From SXPK01 sp041168165 (lineage in GTDB: Bacteria > Planctomycetota > UBA1135 > UBA2386), in the NCBI GenBank assembly GCA_041168165.1, contig JBEELK010000116.1, forward strand, positions 1 to 5,830: a stretch of DNA of 5,830 nt, in the 5' to 3' direction. A program made the translations under genes and the position numbers. Shown in pieces: positions 1 to 5,830 of this stretch; position 1 is the stretch's first letter; each line of letters begins with the position of its first letter. Under the pieces are notes generated by a model, which was not told the DNA's origin, did not search any database, and was given only the letters and a program-made list of their open reading frames with translations.

Positions 1-341
1 CCCTGCATCAGCGGCGCCTCTTGCGAGCCGGTCAACAGCCACTGGCCCGTGCGCCGCGGTTGGCGGTCGATTCGCGCGCGGACGTGCGCGAACACTTCCG
101 GCACGTTCTGCACCTCGTCGAGGATCGCGGGCAGCGGCATCGAGTCGAGGAACCCCTGCGGATCCGCACGGAAGCGCGCGACCACATCTGGGTCTTCAAA
201 AAGGAAGTAGCTCGCGTCGGGGAAAGATCGACGCAGCAGCATCGTCTTGCCGGCGCGACGTGGCCCGGTCAGCACCACCGAAGGGAAGGCCTTAGCTGCG
301 CGCAGGAGCTGGACGCCCATGATTCGTCGCACGTAGCGCAT
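1..341 (-). CDS. AAA ATPase of the AAA_14/DUF4143 type, N-terminal part only
   Basis: The first 113 residues of a P-loop ATPase are present; the C-terminus lies beyond the window's left edge. Walker A is GPRRAGKT (residues 26-33), preceded by the hydrophobic strand SVVLT. The segment LFEDPDVVARFRADPQGFL (47-65) matches the 'DDP..r....DP..fL' stretch typical of this family. Walker B is AILDEVQNVPEVF (72-84), and LLTGSQ (102-107) is the sensor-1 strand. Members usually have about 380-430 residues with a C-terminal DUF4143 domain, which cannot be checked here. Their cellular role is poorly known; many are orphan genes with patchy distribution, and toxin-antitoxin or defence roles have been suggested. 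The start at 341 is the first ATG after an in-frame stop at 351-353. It has no Shine-Dalgarno sequence, and a large palindrome ends only six bases upstream. ATG at 320 is an alternative start but would trim the N-terminal helix. Confidence 0.9.
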   Translation of the reverse strand, partial: MRYVRRIMGVQLLRAAKAFPSVVLTGPRRAGKTMLLRRSFPDASYFLFEDPDVVARFRADPQGFLDSMPLPAILDEVQNVPEVFAHVRARIDRQPRRTGQWLLTGSQEAPLMQ

Positions 342-347
342 ATGAGT

Positions 348-370
348 TTTTTAACATGGCATGTTAAAAA
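348..370. promoter_or_regulatory. AT-rich inverted repeat before the ATPase gene, candidate operator
   Basis: The arms TTTTTAACATG (348-358) and CATGTTAAAAA (360-370) are perfect reverse complements around a single central base at 359. The site is strikingly AT-rich in GC-rich surroundings and lies six bases upstream of the ATPase start codon at 341. A bound dimeric regulator would cover the ribosome-binding or promoter region. The single-base spacer cannot form a tight RNA loop, and there is no GC-rich stem, so an operator or recognition site is more likely than a terminator. No regulator for it can be named. Confidence 0.6.
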
Positions 371-439
371 CCTCAAACCCCGCGCAGCGGAGGGCGCGCG
401 CGCAAAAGCCTGCAGAGCCCATCCCACCGCCACCCCACC

Positions 440-667
440 TCACTTCCTCTCGACCATCCGCAGCACCGCCAGCGCGGTGGTCGACAGGCCCCACTCGTTG
501 AGCGCTGCTTCGATCCGCCGCGAGACCAGCGTGGCCTCGTAGAGCTCGATGCGCGACTTCGCATCGAGGTCGTAGAAGGCGGGATGCGCCGCGATTCGGT
601 AGTCGCTGCGCACTCTGCGGTGCGCGGTGGTCGCGGACTCGATCAGCCGTTCGCGTGCGTCGCTCAT
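440..667 (-). CDS. Small protein of unknown function, third gene of the sigma operon
   Basis: A 75-residue, charged, mostly helical-looking protein without cysteines, signal peptide or membrane segment. The segment from HPAFYDLDAKSRIELYEATLVS (roughly 28-49, shown in part) to GLSTTALAVLRMV (60-72) looks like a compact helical domain; I do not recognise a named family. The ATG at 667-665 overlaps the TGA of the sigma-factor gene (666-664) in an ATGA junction. GGAG at 673-676, five bases upstream, is a good ribosome-binding site, and together these favour this start over an ATG at 709. Coupling to the sigma gene suggests a partner or modulator of that factor, for example an atypical anti-sigma or co-regulator, but this rests only on position. 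It has no zinc-binding HxxxCxxC motif of the ZAS anti-sigma type. Confidence 0.72.
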   Translation of the reverse strand: MSDARERLIESATTAHRRVRSDYRIAAHPAFYDLDAKSRIELYEATLVSRRIEAALNEWGLSTTALAVLRMVERK

Positions 668-1233
668 CGCATCTCCAGGGCAAGGTCGATGCCGCGCAGG
701 CGAAGGCACTCGGCGAGCAATCGGCGGGCGCGCGTGACGTTCTGCAAGAAGGTGTTGGGGCGCATCTCGAGCTCCGCGGCGAGCTCTTCATCGCTCACGA
801 CTCCATAGCTTTCGATGCGCGCGCGGATCGCGGCGCGCGGCTGCGGCGGCAGTTTGTCTCGGCATGCGCGAACGGCATCGGCGACGGCGGGATCGCGGAT
901 CGGCGCGGGCTCCACCGCCGCTTGCGCGAGGTCCTCGATGTCGACGACCGGGATTCGATATCGCCGCGCCTCGCTGATCGCGAGGTTGCGCGCGACGCGC
1001 AACGCGTAGCGCAGCAAGACGTGCGGCCGACCATCGCCGCGGATCTGCGGCGAGTTTGACCACACGCGCAAGAACGTCTCTTGCACGACGCTCTCGACGT
1101 CCACCGCCGCAGCGAAGCGACGAAGGCTCATGCGAATCGGATGCTCGGACTGCGCCATCCAGAGCGCGAAGTCCCGGAGCCCAAGCTTCCCGAGGAGCCC
1201 GTGCTCCTGGTTGTCTTCCTCAGCGTGGCTCAT
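664..1233 (-). CDS. Sigma-70 family (ECF-like) RNA polymerase sigma factor
   Basis: A 189-residue protein that should direct RNA polymerase to a specific promoter set. Region 2 covers about residues 33-95: DVESVVQETFLRVW (45-58) is the canonical region 2.2 helix that contacts core polymerase, and LLRYALRVARNLAISEARRY (73-92) matches regions 2.3-2.4. A proline- and alanine-rich linker (about 105-125) leads to region 4, with a helix-turn-helix around SDEELAAELEMRPNTFLQNVTRARRLL cut as 147-173; the usual 'RAR..L' ending is present. There is no region 1.1 or 3, and the size fits ECF or ECF-like factors. ATG at 1233 forms an ATGA overlap with the stop of the VIT/vWA gene and is preferred over GTG at 1263, which would extend into it. 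No Shine-Dalgarno sequence is visible, as expected for a coupled gene. The exact ECF group cannot be assigned by eye. Confidence 0.88.
   Translation of the reverse strand: MSHAEEDNQEHGLLGKLGLRDFALWMAQSEHPIRMSLRRFAAAVDVESVVQETFLRVWSNSPQIRGDGRPHVLLRYALRVARNLAISEARRYRIPVVDIEDLAQAAVEPAPIRDPAVADAVRACRDKLPPQPRAAIRARIESYGVVSDEELAAELEMRPNTFLQNVTRARRLLAECLRLRGIDLALEMR
673..676 (-). promoter_or_regulatory. Ribosome-binding site GGAG of the small operon gene
   Basis: On the minus strand GGAG lies five bases before the ATG at 667, inside the end of the sigma-factor coding region. It supports the 667 start and independent or reinitiated translation of the small gene. Confidence 0.65.
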
Positions 1234-3464
1234 GAGATCGATGCAACGACATCGGCTCGCCACATGTCGCTAAAGGACCGAATGCGCTTCGGCGTGCCCA
1301 TGCGTCGAAGTGGATCCGCGATCAACGATAGCCGGATGCGATCCGTCTTCGCGCAAGGACCCTCTGCCGTCGAGCCCGCCGCGTCGACCTGCAGCATGAG
1401 TTCTGTGGGCTGCCCATCGTCAATGGCAACAAGCGACGCGTGCAACCATTCGTCAAAGCCCATCAACTCAAACACGATGCGCTCCTCGCTGCTCTCGACC
1501 AAGCAACAGGTGGTTTGGATCCTCTTCTCAAAGAGGAAGCCGGGTTCGCGCATCGAACACATGACGTCTGGCTGCATCAGCATGCCGCTGAAGGAATCCA
1601 TGCTGCGAGACAGCCCAATGCCGCGGACCGAGAATCCCGATGGCGCTTCGTGTGGGGTCACGGCAGAGCTCATCGCCTTCCAGTGCGGCTCGGGCACCGT
1701 CGGGTCGACTGCGATCCAAGACGTCACGGGCGACGAGATGCCGTAGGCCATCGCGACGCGCAGAAGGTCCCCCTCGTAGCTCTCATAGTCGCGCGGATCG
1801 TCCATCTCGCGCCAATCCACGCCGCGCGAATGGCACACCTGCAGCGCGCTCACGAGGCTTCGGCCGAAGGCGCGCATGAGATGTAGATCGCCCGTCCCCA
1901 TCGCGACTGGCGGAGCCACGAGCTCAAGACGCACCGGCCCCGATTGCGAGTTGCCTTCGACCACGATCACGCCGCCATCGGGCCGCAATCGCACCGGAAT
2001 GAACGCCGCGGCCCCCTCATAGACGTCCGTCTCCGCATAGGCCGCGACTTCGAGGATCGCGCTGCCGGATAACCGCAACTCGGTCCACAGAGGATGCGCC
2101 GTGCGCGCAATCACGCGGCGCGCGACGTCCAACGTATCGCCGCCCGGCGGCAGCATCGCCTCGAGGCCGCGGCCCGCGCGCGCGACGCTGTGCGTGAGCC
2201 CGCGATTGGGCGCAGGACCGACGCCGACAACGTGCAAGCGCGATCGCGGCGGCAATCGCCTCGAGACTTCCTGCATCACCTGGCTCTCGTCGCCGACCAG
2301 CCCATCCGAGATCAAGACGACCTGACGCTGCGCATCGGCGCGAATGCTCGCAAGCGACGCGCAGATGGCCTTGTGCATGTGGGTCCCGCCATGAGCCACG
2401 ATGCCGCGGATCCACTGTGTCGCGCTCGCTTTGTTTTCGGCCGTCGCCGCACACGGCTCCTTGCGCCAAACGACCTGCTCTTCCGCGAACGCCATCAACT
2501 CCAGCGTGTCGCACTCTTCCAACGAACGGATCAACTCCGCGACGACGCGCTTTGCGCCGTCGAGCGCTTCGCCGTCCATCGACCCGCTTGCGTCGAGGAG
2601 CACGACGAGGTCGCGCGGCGCATGCGGCAGTGGGACCGACGGCGGCATCAACGTGACGAGTCCAAACGCGGACGCGGCAAACCGCTCGCCTTCTGCAGGT
2701 CGCGAGACGCGCACGGACGCGGAGACCTCCGGCTTCGCCGCGGACCAACTCACGACGATGTCGCGGTCGAGGCGCGCGGGGTCCATCACGGCGATCGCGC
2801 GCAGGGGCTCGCGCATCGTCACGAACGAATGCGTGCGCGAACGGAACATCGCGCCCTCGGGCCAAGCATCGTCCACCACCAACTGCGCCACGAGCCGCGG
2901 CTCCATCGCGCCGTCGATCAGGGGCACGACGAGGGGATCGCGCTGCTGCTTGCCCGCGGCAGTGTTGCTGTCCTCGTAGAACCGCGGCGCGATCGTCGTC
3001 GGAAAGCGCCATTCCCACCCGCCGTCGGTCCACAGCAGCGGCTGGTCGACAACCACCTCGACCACCAACTCAGCGCCCGGCACCAGGTTGCATACCTCTT
3101 GGAGGAACACCGCTCCCGAGACCTGCTCGAGCAATGCGGCGGCTTGCCCTTCCTCCCTCGCCGCGTCGTACTGATTGCGGGCGATCCAGCGCTCCTCGAT
3201 GCGGCCTTCCGCGCGACGGTCGCCCACCGTGAACGCAAATGCCGACACCACGCCGTCGGCGGGCAACGGCAGTTGGTAGAGCACGTTCAGCGCCTCGCGA
3301 TACGGATTGACGAATGTCTGCCGCACACAGACCGTGGCCAAGCCGTTGCTGGCCGCGACCTCAAGGCGCATGGCTGCGAGGGGCAGCGGCCGGCCGTCGA
3401 GCGCAGTCGCAAACGAGCCACGAGGTGAGGAGTCGGGCGTCATGGACGAGGGATTTGAGGTCAT
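1230..3464 (-). CDS. VIT and vWA domain protein with an uncharacterised C-terminal extension
   Basis: A 744-residue protein, first gene of the operon. The VIT domain spans about residues 28-155, with the signatures VRQTFVNPYREALNVLYQLP (47-66), FTVGDRRAEGRIEERW (78-93) and YDAAREEGQAAALLEQ (99-114). The vWA domain spans about 284-455: the metal-ion-dependent adhesion site is DASGS (291-295), the MIDAS threonine lies in GGTH (359-362), and LISDG (384-388) supplies the last acidic residue. A complete MIDAS predicts Mg-dependent protein binding. YGISSPVTSWIAVD (574-587) is the usual end of the family's core. The last 155 or so residues, rich in Met and Cys around 628-654, match no domain I recognise. 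No signal peptide or membrane helix is seen, so it is probably cytoplasmic. The ATG at 3464 is chosen for its AAGGA site; ATG at 3443 is an alternative. Related proteins are known from inter-alpha-trypsin inhibitor heavy chains and many bacterial proteins of unknown role. Confidence 0.93.
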   Translation of the reverse strand: MTSNPSSMTPDSSPRGSFATALDGRPLPLAAMRLEVAASNGLATVCVRQTFVNPYREALNVLYQLPLPADGVVSAFAFTVGDRRAEGRIEERWIARNQYDAAREEGQAAALLEQVSGAVFLQEVCNLVPGAELVVEVVVDQPLLWTDGGWEWRFPTTIAPRFYEDSNTAAGKQQRDPLVVPLIDGAMEPRLVAQLVVDDAWPEGAMFRSRTHSFVTMREPLRAIAVMDPARLDRDIVVSWSAAKPEVSASVRVSRPAEGERFAASAFGLVTLMPPSVPLPHAPRDLVVLLDASGSMDGEALDGAKRVVAELIRSLEECDTLELMAFAEEQVVWRKEPCAATAENKASATQWIRGIVAHGGTHMHKAICASLASIRADAQRQVVLISDGLVGDESQVMQEVSRRLPPRSRLHVVGVGPAPNRGLTHSVARAGRGLEAMLPPGGDTLDVARRVIARTAHPLWTELRLSGSAILEVAAYAETDVYEGAAAFIPVRLRPDGGVIVVEGNSQSGPVRLELVAPPVAMGTGDLHLMRAFGRSLVSALQVCHSRGVDWREMDDPRDYESYEGDLLRVAMAYGISSPVTSWIAVDPTVPEPHWKAMSSAVTPHEAPSGFSVRGIGLSRSMDSFSGMLMQPDVMCSMREPGFLFEKRIQTTCCLVESSEERIVFELMGFDEWLHASLVAIDDGQPTELMLQVDAAGSTAEGPCAKTDRIRLSLIADPLRRMGTPKRIRSFSDMWRADVVASIS

Positions 3465-3586
3465 ACGATCTGTCCTTGGAAAGGCGATGGACCTCCATCA
3501 CGCAGCAGCCTCGATCTCGTGACAGACTTTCTGGAACGCGACCCGCCGCAGGCAGAGACTCCCCCCGCAGCGCGTCTTCCTTCTCG
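3465..3586. promoter_or_regulatory. Divergent intergenic region holding the promoters of the operon and the helicase
   Basis: These 122 bases separate the start codons of the minus-strand sigma operon and the plus-strand helicase, so promoters for both should lie here or just inside the coding ends. I find no convincing -35/-10 pair for the housekeeping sigma factor. A GGAAC at 3533-3537 resembles an ECF -35 element but has no CGTC-like -10 at the right distance. No clear inverted repeat was found. Confidence 0.5.
3473..3477 (-). promoter_or_regulatory. Ribosome-binding site AAGGA of the VIT/vWA gene
   Basis: On the minus strand AAGGA lies eight bases before the ATG at 3464. It is the clearest Shine-Dalgarno sequence in the window and decides the start of the operon's first gene. 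Confidence 0.7.
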
Positions 3587-5137
3587 ATGACCCTTCGTCC
3601 CTACCAGCAGCAGGCCCTCGAAGCCGTTCGCGACGCATACCGGCGCGGCCACCGCTCCGCGCTTGTCGTGATGCCAACCGGCACTGGCAAGACGGTGCTG
3701 TTCGCGGAGATCTCGCGGCTCGCGAAGGGGCCCGTGCTCGTGATCGCGCATCGGCAAGAGCTCGTCGAGCAGGCGCGCGACAAGATCGCGGCGTGGTGCA
3801 AGGACGTCGTCGCGGTCGAGATGGCGGACCGGCGTGAGTTCACGGACGAAGGCTTCGTGCGGCCCGATGGGACGAAGCCGAAGATCGCGGTGGCGAGCAT
3901 TCAGTCGCTGCAGAAGCGGCTGTCGCGGATGCCCAAGAACGCGTTCAAGATCGTCGTCGTCGACGAAGCGCACCATGCGACGGCGGACTCGTATCGCGCC
4001 ATCCTCGCGCACTTCGACGCGTATCTGCTCGGCGTGACCGCGACGCCCGATCGCGCAGACCGCGTGCCGCTTGGCGAGGTGTTTGAGACGGTCGCGTTTG
4101 ATTACGACATGCGCACGGCGATCCGCGAAGGGTTCTTGTGCCCGATTCGGTCGTTCTTGGTCGAGACGCAAGCGGACTTCTCGCGCGTGAAGAAGGTCGC
4201 GGGCGAACTCGCGACGCGCGACGTCGAGGACGTGCTGATGCAAGACCTGCACCTCGTCGAGATCGCGACGCCGATCGTCAACGAGCGCAAGGGCAGGCCG
4301 TCGATCGTGTTTGCTGCGTCCGTCGCACACGCGCATGCGCTGACGCGCGTGCTCAACGAGAAGGCTGGCGACGACGAGTTCGCAGCCGCGGTCGATGGCT
4401 CGATGCCGTTCGATCAACGCGCGCCCGTGCTCGATCGCTTCCGTCGCGGCGAGCACAAGGTGCTCGTCAACTGCTCGTTGTTCACCGAGGGCTTCGACGT
4501 GCCTGAGATCGCGCTTGTCGCCATCGCGCGGCCGGTGCTGTCGCGCGCGTTCTATGCGCAGATGGTCGGCCGCGGCACGCGCATCGCAAAGGGCAAGCAA
4601 GACCTGCTCGTGCTCGACTTCGTGCCGCAGAACTGCCGCCACTCGCTCGCGCAGGCCGTCGACATCTTTGCCTCGGCCGATCCCGAGGTCCAAGCGCGCG
4701 CGCGGCGCATCGCGCAGGAGCGCAGCGCGGAAGGCGAGGCGATCGCGCTTGAGCTTGCGCTCGAACTCGCACAGCAGGAGCAAGAGGCACAGGAAGCGAC
4801 CGTTGCTTACCAACTGAAGCGACGCGATCCCTTCGCCGCGGTCGGCATCGACCTTGCGCCGTATCGCCGTCGCTCGCGCACCGGCGAACGCGCGACCGCG
4901 ACCCAGCTCGACTTCTTCCGCAAGGCGCACTTGCCGACGGAGCTCGTCGCGGACCTCAATGCGCAGCAGGCCGAGGCGTTGCGCGAGAAGCTCCTGGAGC
5001 GCAAAGCAGTCGGGCTCTGCACGCCCAAGCAAGCGCAACAACTCGCTGCGATTGGCATCGACCCGCGCGAGATGTACTTCGACGAAGCGAAAGCGCTGCT
5101 CAAGGAGCACAAGGGCCGTGCCGCCGGCGCAGAGTGA
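3587..5137 (+). CDS. Superfamily 2 DEAD/DEAH-box helicase with C-terminal repeat module
   Basis: A 516-residue ATP-dependent nucleic-acid helicase or translocase of the SSL2/COG1061 type (ResIII-like). The Q-tip-like start RPYQQQAL (4-11) is followed by motif I MPTGTGKT (29-36), Ia IAHRQELVEQA (53-63), motif II DEAHH (126-130), motif III TATPDR (151-156), motif V TEGFDVP (300-306) and motif VI QMVGRGTR (325-332). All key residues are intact. After the core come a Glu/Gln-rich helical stretch (about 380-410) and a C-terminal module (436-508) of two related repeats, each with [AC]T..Q followed by hydrophobic helices. The start at 3587 places MTLRPYQQQ at the N-terminus as in relatives; the frame is open further upstream, but that sequence is low-quality and overlaps the divergent gene. 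No Shine-Dalgarno sequence is visible. There is no methylase or nuclease neighbour, so repair or general DNA metabolism is as likely as defence. Confidence 0.93.
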   Translation: MTLRPYQQQALEAVRDAYRRGHRSALVVMPTGTGKTVLFAEISRLAKGPVLVIAHRQELVEQARDKIAAWCKDVVAVEMADRREFTDEGFVRPDGTKPKIAVASIQSLQKRLSRMPKNAFKIVVVDEAHHATADSYRAILAHFDAYLLGVTATPDRADRVPLGEVFETVAFDYDMRTAIREGFLCPIRSFLVETQADFSRVKKVAGELATRDVEDVLMQDLHLVEIATPIVNERKGRPSIVFAASVAHAHALTRVLNEKAGDDEFAAAVDGSMPFDQRAPVLDRFRRGEHKVLVNCSLFTEGFDVPEIALVAIARPVLSRAFYAQMVGRGTRIAKGKQDLLVLDFVPQNCRHSLAQAVDIFASADPEVQARARRIAQERSAEGEAIALELALELAQQEQEAQEATVAYQLKRRDPFAAVGIDLAPYRRRSRTGERATATQLDFFRKAHLPTELVADLNAQQAEALREKLLERKAVGLCTPKQAQQLAAIGIDPREMYFDEAKALLKEHKGRAAGAE

Positions 5138-5185
5138 CGCGGGCGCAGGCTCGCAACTTCACGCCGCTTCTGCATGCTCTCTGCG

Positions 5186-5539
5186 ATGAGCGAACTTCCG
5201 CCATGCCCCAAGTGCACGTCGGCCTACACGTGGGTCGATCAGGGCCGCTTCCACTGCCCCGAATGCGATCACGAGTGGACGGCGACGGAGGCCGCGCCGA
5301 CAGCGCCCGCCGAAGACGGCGCGCGCGTCGTCAAGGATGCGAGCGGCAACGTGCTGCAAGACGGCGACACGGTGACCGTGATCAAGGACCTCAAGGTCCG
5401 CGGCGCCAGCGGCTCGGTGAAGGTCGGCACCAAGGTCCGCAACATTCGCCTCGTCGATGGCGATCACGACATCGACTGCAAGATCGACGGCTTTGGGCAG
5501 ATGGGCCTCAAGTCCGAGTTCGTGCGCAAGGTCACCTGA
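5186..5539 (+). CDS. phnA: PhnA/YjdM-family zinc-ribbon protein
   Basis: A 117-residue protein matching the E. coli PhnA/YjdM family over its full length. The N-terminal zinc ribbon has CPKC (7-10) and CPEC (24-27). The C-terminal PhnA domain carries the strongly conserved stretches VVKDASGNVLQDGDTV (48-63), IKDLKVRG (66-73), GTKVRNIRLVDGDHDIDCKI (81-100) and DGFGQMGLKSEFV (101-113). The family was named from the alkylphosphonate operon of E. coli, but it is not the phosphonoacetate hydrolase also called PhnA; its molecular function is unresolved and it is probably cytoplasmic. The start at 5186 (MSELPPCPKC) matches relatives better than ATG at 5174, four codons earlier in the same frame. It lies 48 bases after the helicase and 15 bases before the next small gene, suggesting shared transcription. 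No phosphonate genes are nearby. Confidence 0.95.
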   Translation: MSELPPCPKCTSAYTWVDQGRFHCPECDHEWTATEAAPTAPAEDGARVVKDASGNVLQDGDTVTVIKDLKVRGASGSVKVGTKVRNIRLVDGDHDIDCKIDGFGQMGLKSEFVRKVT

Positions 5540-5554
5540 CCCTCTCGCTCCGCT

Positions 5555-5746
5555 GTGCCGGATCCGCTGCCATTCCCGTCGAGCCTGTGCCATCGCTGCC
5601 GCCACGTGCGGCTCGTAGCGAGCGCCACCACGACGTTCGTGCGATGCACGCGCCCCGAGTGGCCCAAGTATCCGCCGCAACCCGTGCGCAGTTGCGCGGG
5701 GCATGAGCCTCCACAACAAGCAACGCAGCAACCGCCGCGCGCTTGA
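5555..5746 (+). CDS. Short four-cysteine protein with KYPPQPV motif, probable zinc binder
   Basis: A 63-residue protein starting with GTG. Cysteines at 12, 15, 31 and 47 give a CxxC-x15-C-x15-C pattern suited to one zinc ion. The core LCHRCRHVRLV (11-21), TFVRC (27-31), PKYPPQPVRSCAGHEP (37-52) looks conserved in design, with the proline-rich KYPPQPV loop leading to the last cysteine. I have an impression of similar short hypothetical proteins in GC-rich proteobacteria-like genomes but cannot name a family. The residues after 52 are Gln/Pro-rich and probably disordered. It follows the PhnA-like gene by 15 bases, which suggests cotranscription. No Shine-Dalgarno sequence precedes the GTG, so the exact start is open; the function is unknown. 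Confidence 0.75.
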   Translation: MPDPLPFPSSLCHRCRHVRLVASATTTFVRCTRPEWPKYPPQPVRSCAGHEPPQQATQQPPRA

Positions 5747-5830
5747 CCTTGTCGCGCGGCGCACCGATCCTGCGGCGCGTGAACGACACCAGCGCGAGCG
5801 CGCAATCGACGCCGATGGACATGCGCGACC
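5703..5830 (+). CDS. Possible start of a further gene, cut by the window edge
   Basis: A frame beginning with ATG at 5703 (MSLHNKQRSNRRALDLVARR...) stays open to the right edge, giving 42 codons. Hand-counted third-position GC is about 69%, compatible with coding here. The encoded peptide is very basic and hydrophilic, with a run of Arg, Gln and Glu. It overlaps the last 44 bases of the four-cysteine protein gene, which weakens the case, although that overlap covers only the low-complexity tail. No good ribosome-binding site is present. I recognise no family. Confidence 0.35.
   Translation, partial: MSLHNKQRSNRRALDLVARRTDPAARERHQRERAIDADGHAR

Noticed and set aside
348..370. The palindrome as an intrinsic terminator of the sigma operon
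   Set aside because: The stem is almost all A/T with a one-base loop, so it would be a poor RNA hairpin; an operator-like site fits better.
351..791. Minus-strand open frame of 146 codons across the small gene and the end of the sigma gene
   Set aside because: It is Arg/Ser/Pro-rich and out of frame with the coupled 75-residue gene, which has a ribosome-binding site and an ATGA junction.
1234..1263. GTG at 1263 as start of the sigma factor
   Set aside because: It would lengthen the overlap with the vWA gene to 34 bases, whereas ATG at 1233 gives the same ATGA junction seen at the next gene.
2094..3428. Plus-strand open frame of 444 codons opposite the VIT/vWA gene
   Set aside because: It is Arg/His-rich antisense of a gene with clear VIT and vWA signatures and has no recognisable domain.
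3533..3577. ECF-type promoter (GGAAC with CGTC) before the helicase
   Set aside because: GGAAC (3533-3537) and the nearest CGTC-like match (3573) are about 35 bases apart, instead of the usual 16-17.
3314..3586. Upstream extension of the helicase frame from an ATG at 3314
   Set aside because: The extra 91 residues are Arg/Ser-rich without motifs and run over the divergent VIT/vWA gene start; relatives begin near the RPYQ motif.
3461..5110. Minus-strand open frame of 549 codons opposite the helicase
   Set aside because: It mirrors the helicase coding frame, is dominated by Arg, Leu, Asp and Glu in a pattern typical of antisense GC-rich DNA, and shows no motif, while the plus strand has every helicase motif.
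3587..5137. Helicase as part of a restriction or other defence system
   Set aside because: No methylase, nuclease or other defence gene lies beside it in the window.
5368..5399. Two short palindromes inside the phnA-like gene (CACGGT-G-ACCGTG and GGACCT-CA-AGGTCC)
   Set aside because: They encode the conserved family residues around DTVTVIKDLKV and have only six-base arms, so chance within codons is the simplest reading.

Overview
The window is GC-rich DNA (about 65% in hand-counted stretches) with tightly packed genes, from a free-living bacterium. The mix of a VIT/von Willebrand A protein, an ECF-like sigma factor, a PhnA/YjdM zinc-ribbon protein and a short CxxC protein with a KYPPQPV motif resembles Myxococcota (Polyangia-like) or another GC-rich deltaproteobacterial-type genome. 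That placement is an inference from gene style and composition only. No rRNA, tRNA, CRISPR, transposase or phage gene was seen.

Left part, minus strand (1-3464). Read in the direction of transcription, a three-gene operon starts at 3464. It encodes a 744-residue VIT + vWA protein, a 189-residue sigma-70/ECF-like factor and a 75-residue protein of unknown function. Both junctions are ATGA overlaps of four bases (1230-1233 and 664-667), so the three products are probably translationally coupled and made together. After a gap of about 100 bases comes the N-terminal 113 residues of an AAA ATPase of the AAA_14/DUF4143 type, cut by the window edge. A strong AT-rich inverted repeat with 11-base arms sits just before its start codon.

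Right part, plus strand (3587-5830). A divergent intergenic region of 122 bases separates the minus operon from a 516-residue superfamily 2 DEAH helicase with a complete motif set and a C-terminal pair of degenerate helical repeats. Close behind follow a PhnA/YjdM-family protein and a 63-codon four-cysteine protein. A possible further reading frame opens at 5703 and runs off the window.

The most interesting item is the VIT-vWA/sigma/small-protein operon. No recognisable anti-sigma factor is encoded in it, and its vWA protein has a C-terminal extension of about 155 residues with lower GC content and no recognised domain. It may be a regulatory module in which the vWA protein or the small protein controls the sigma factor, but this is inference from linkage.
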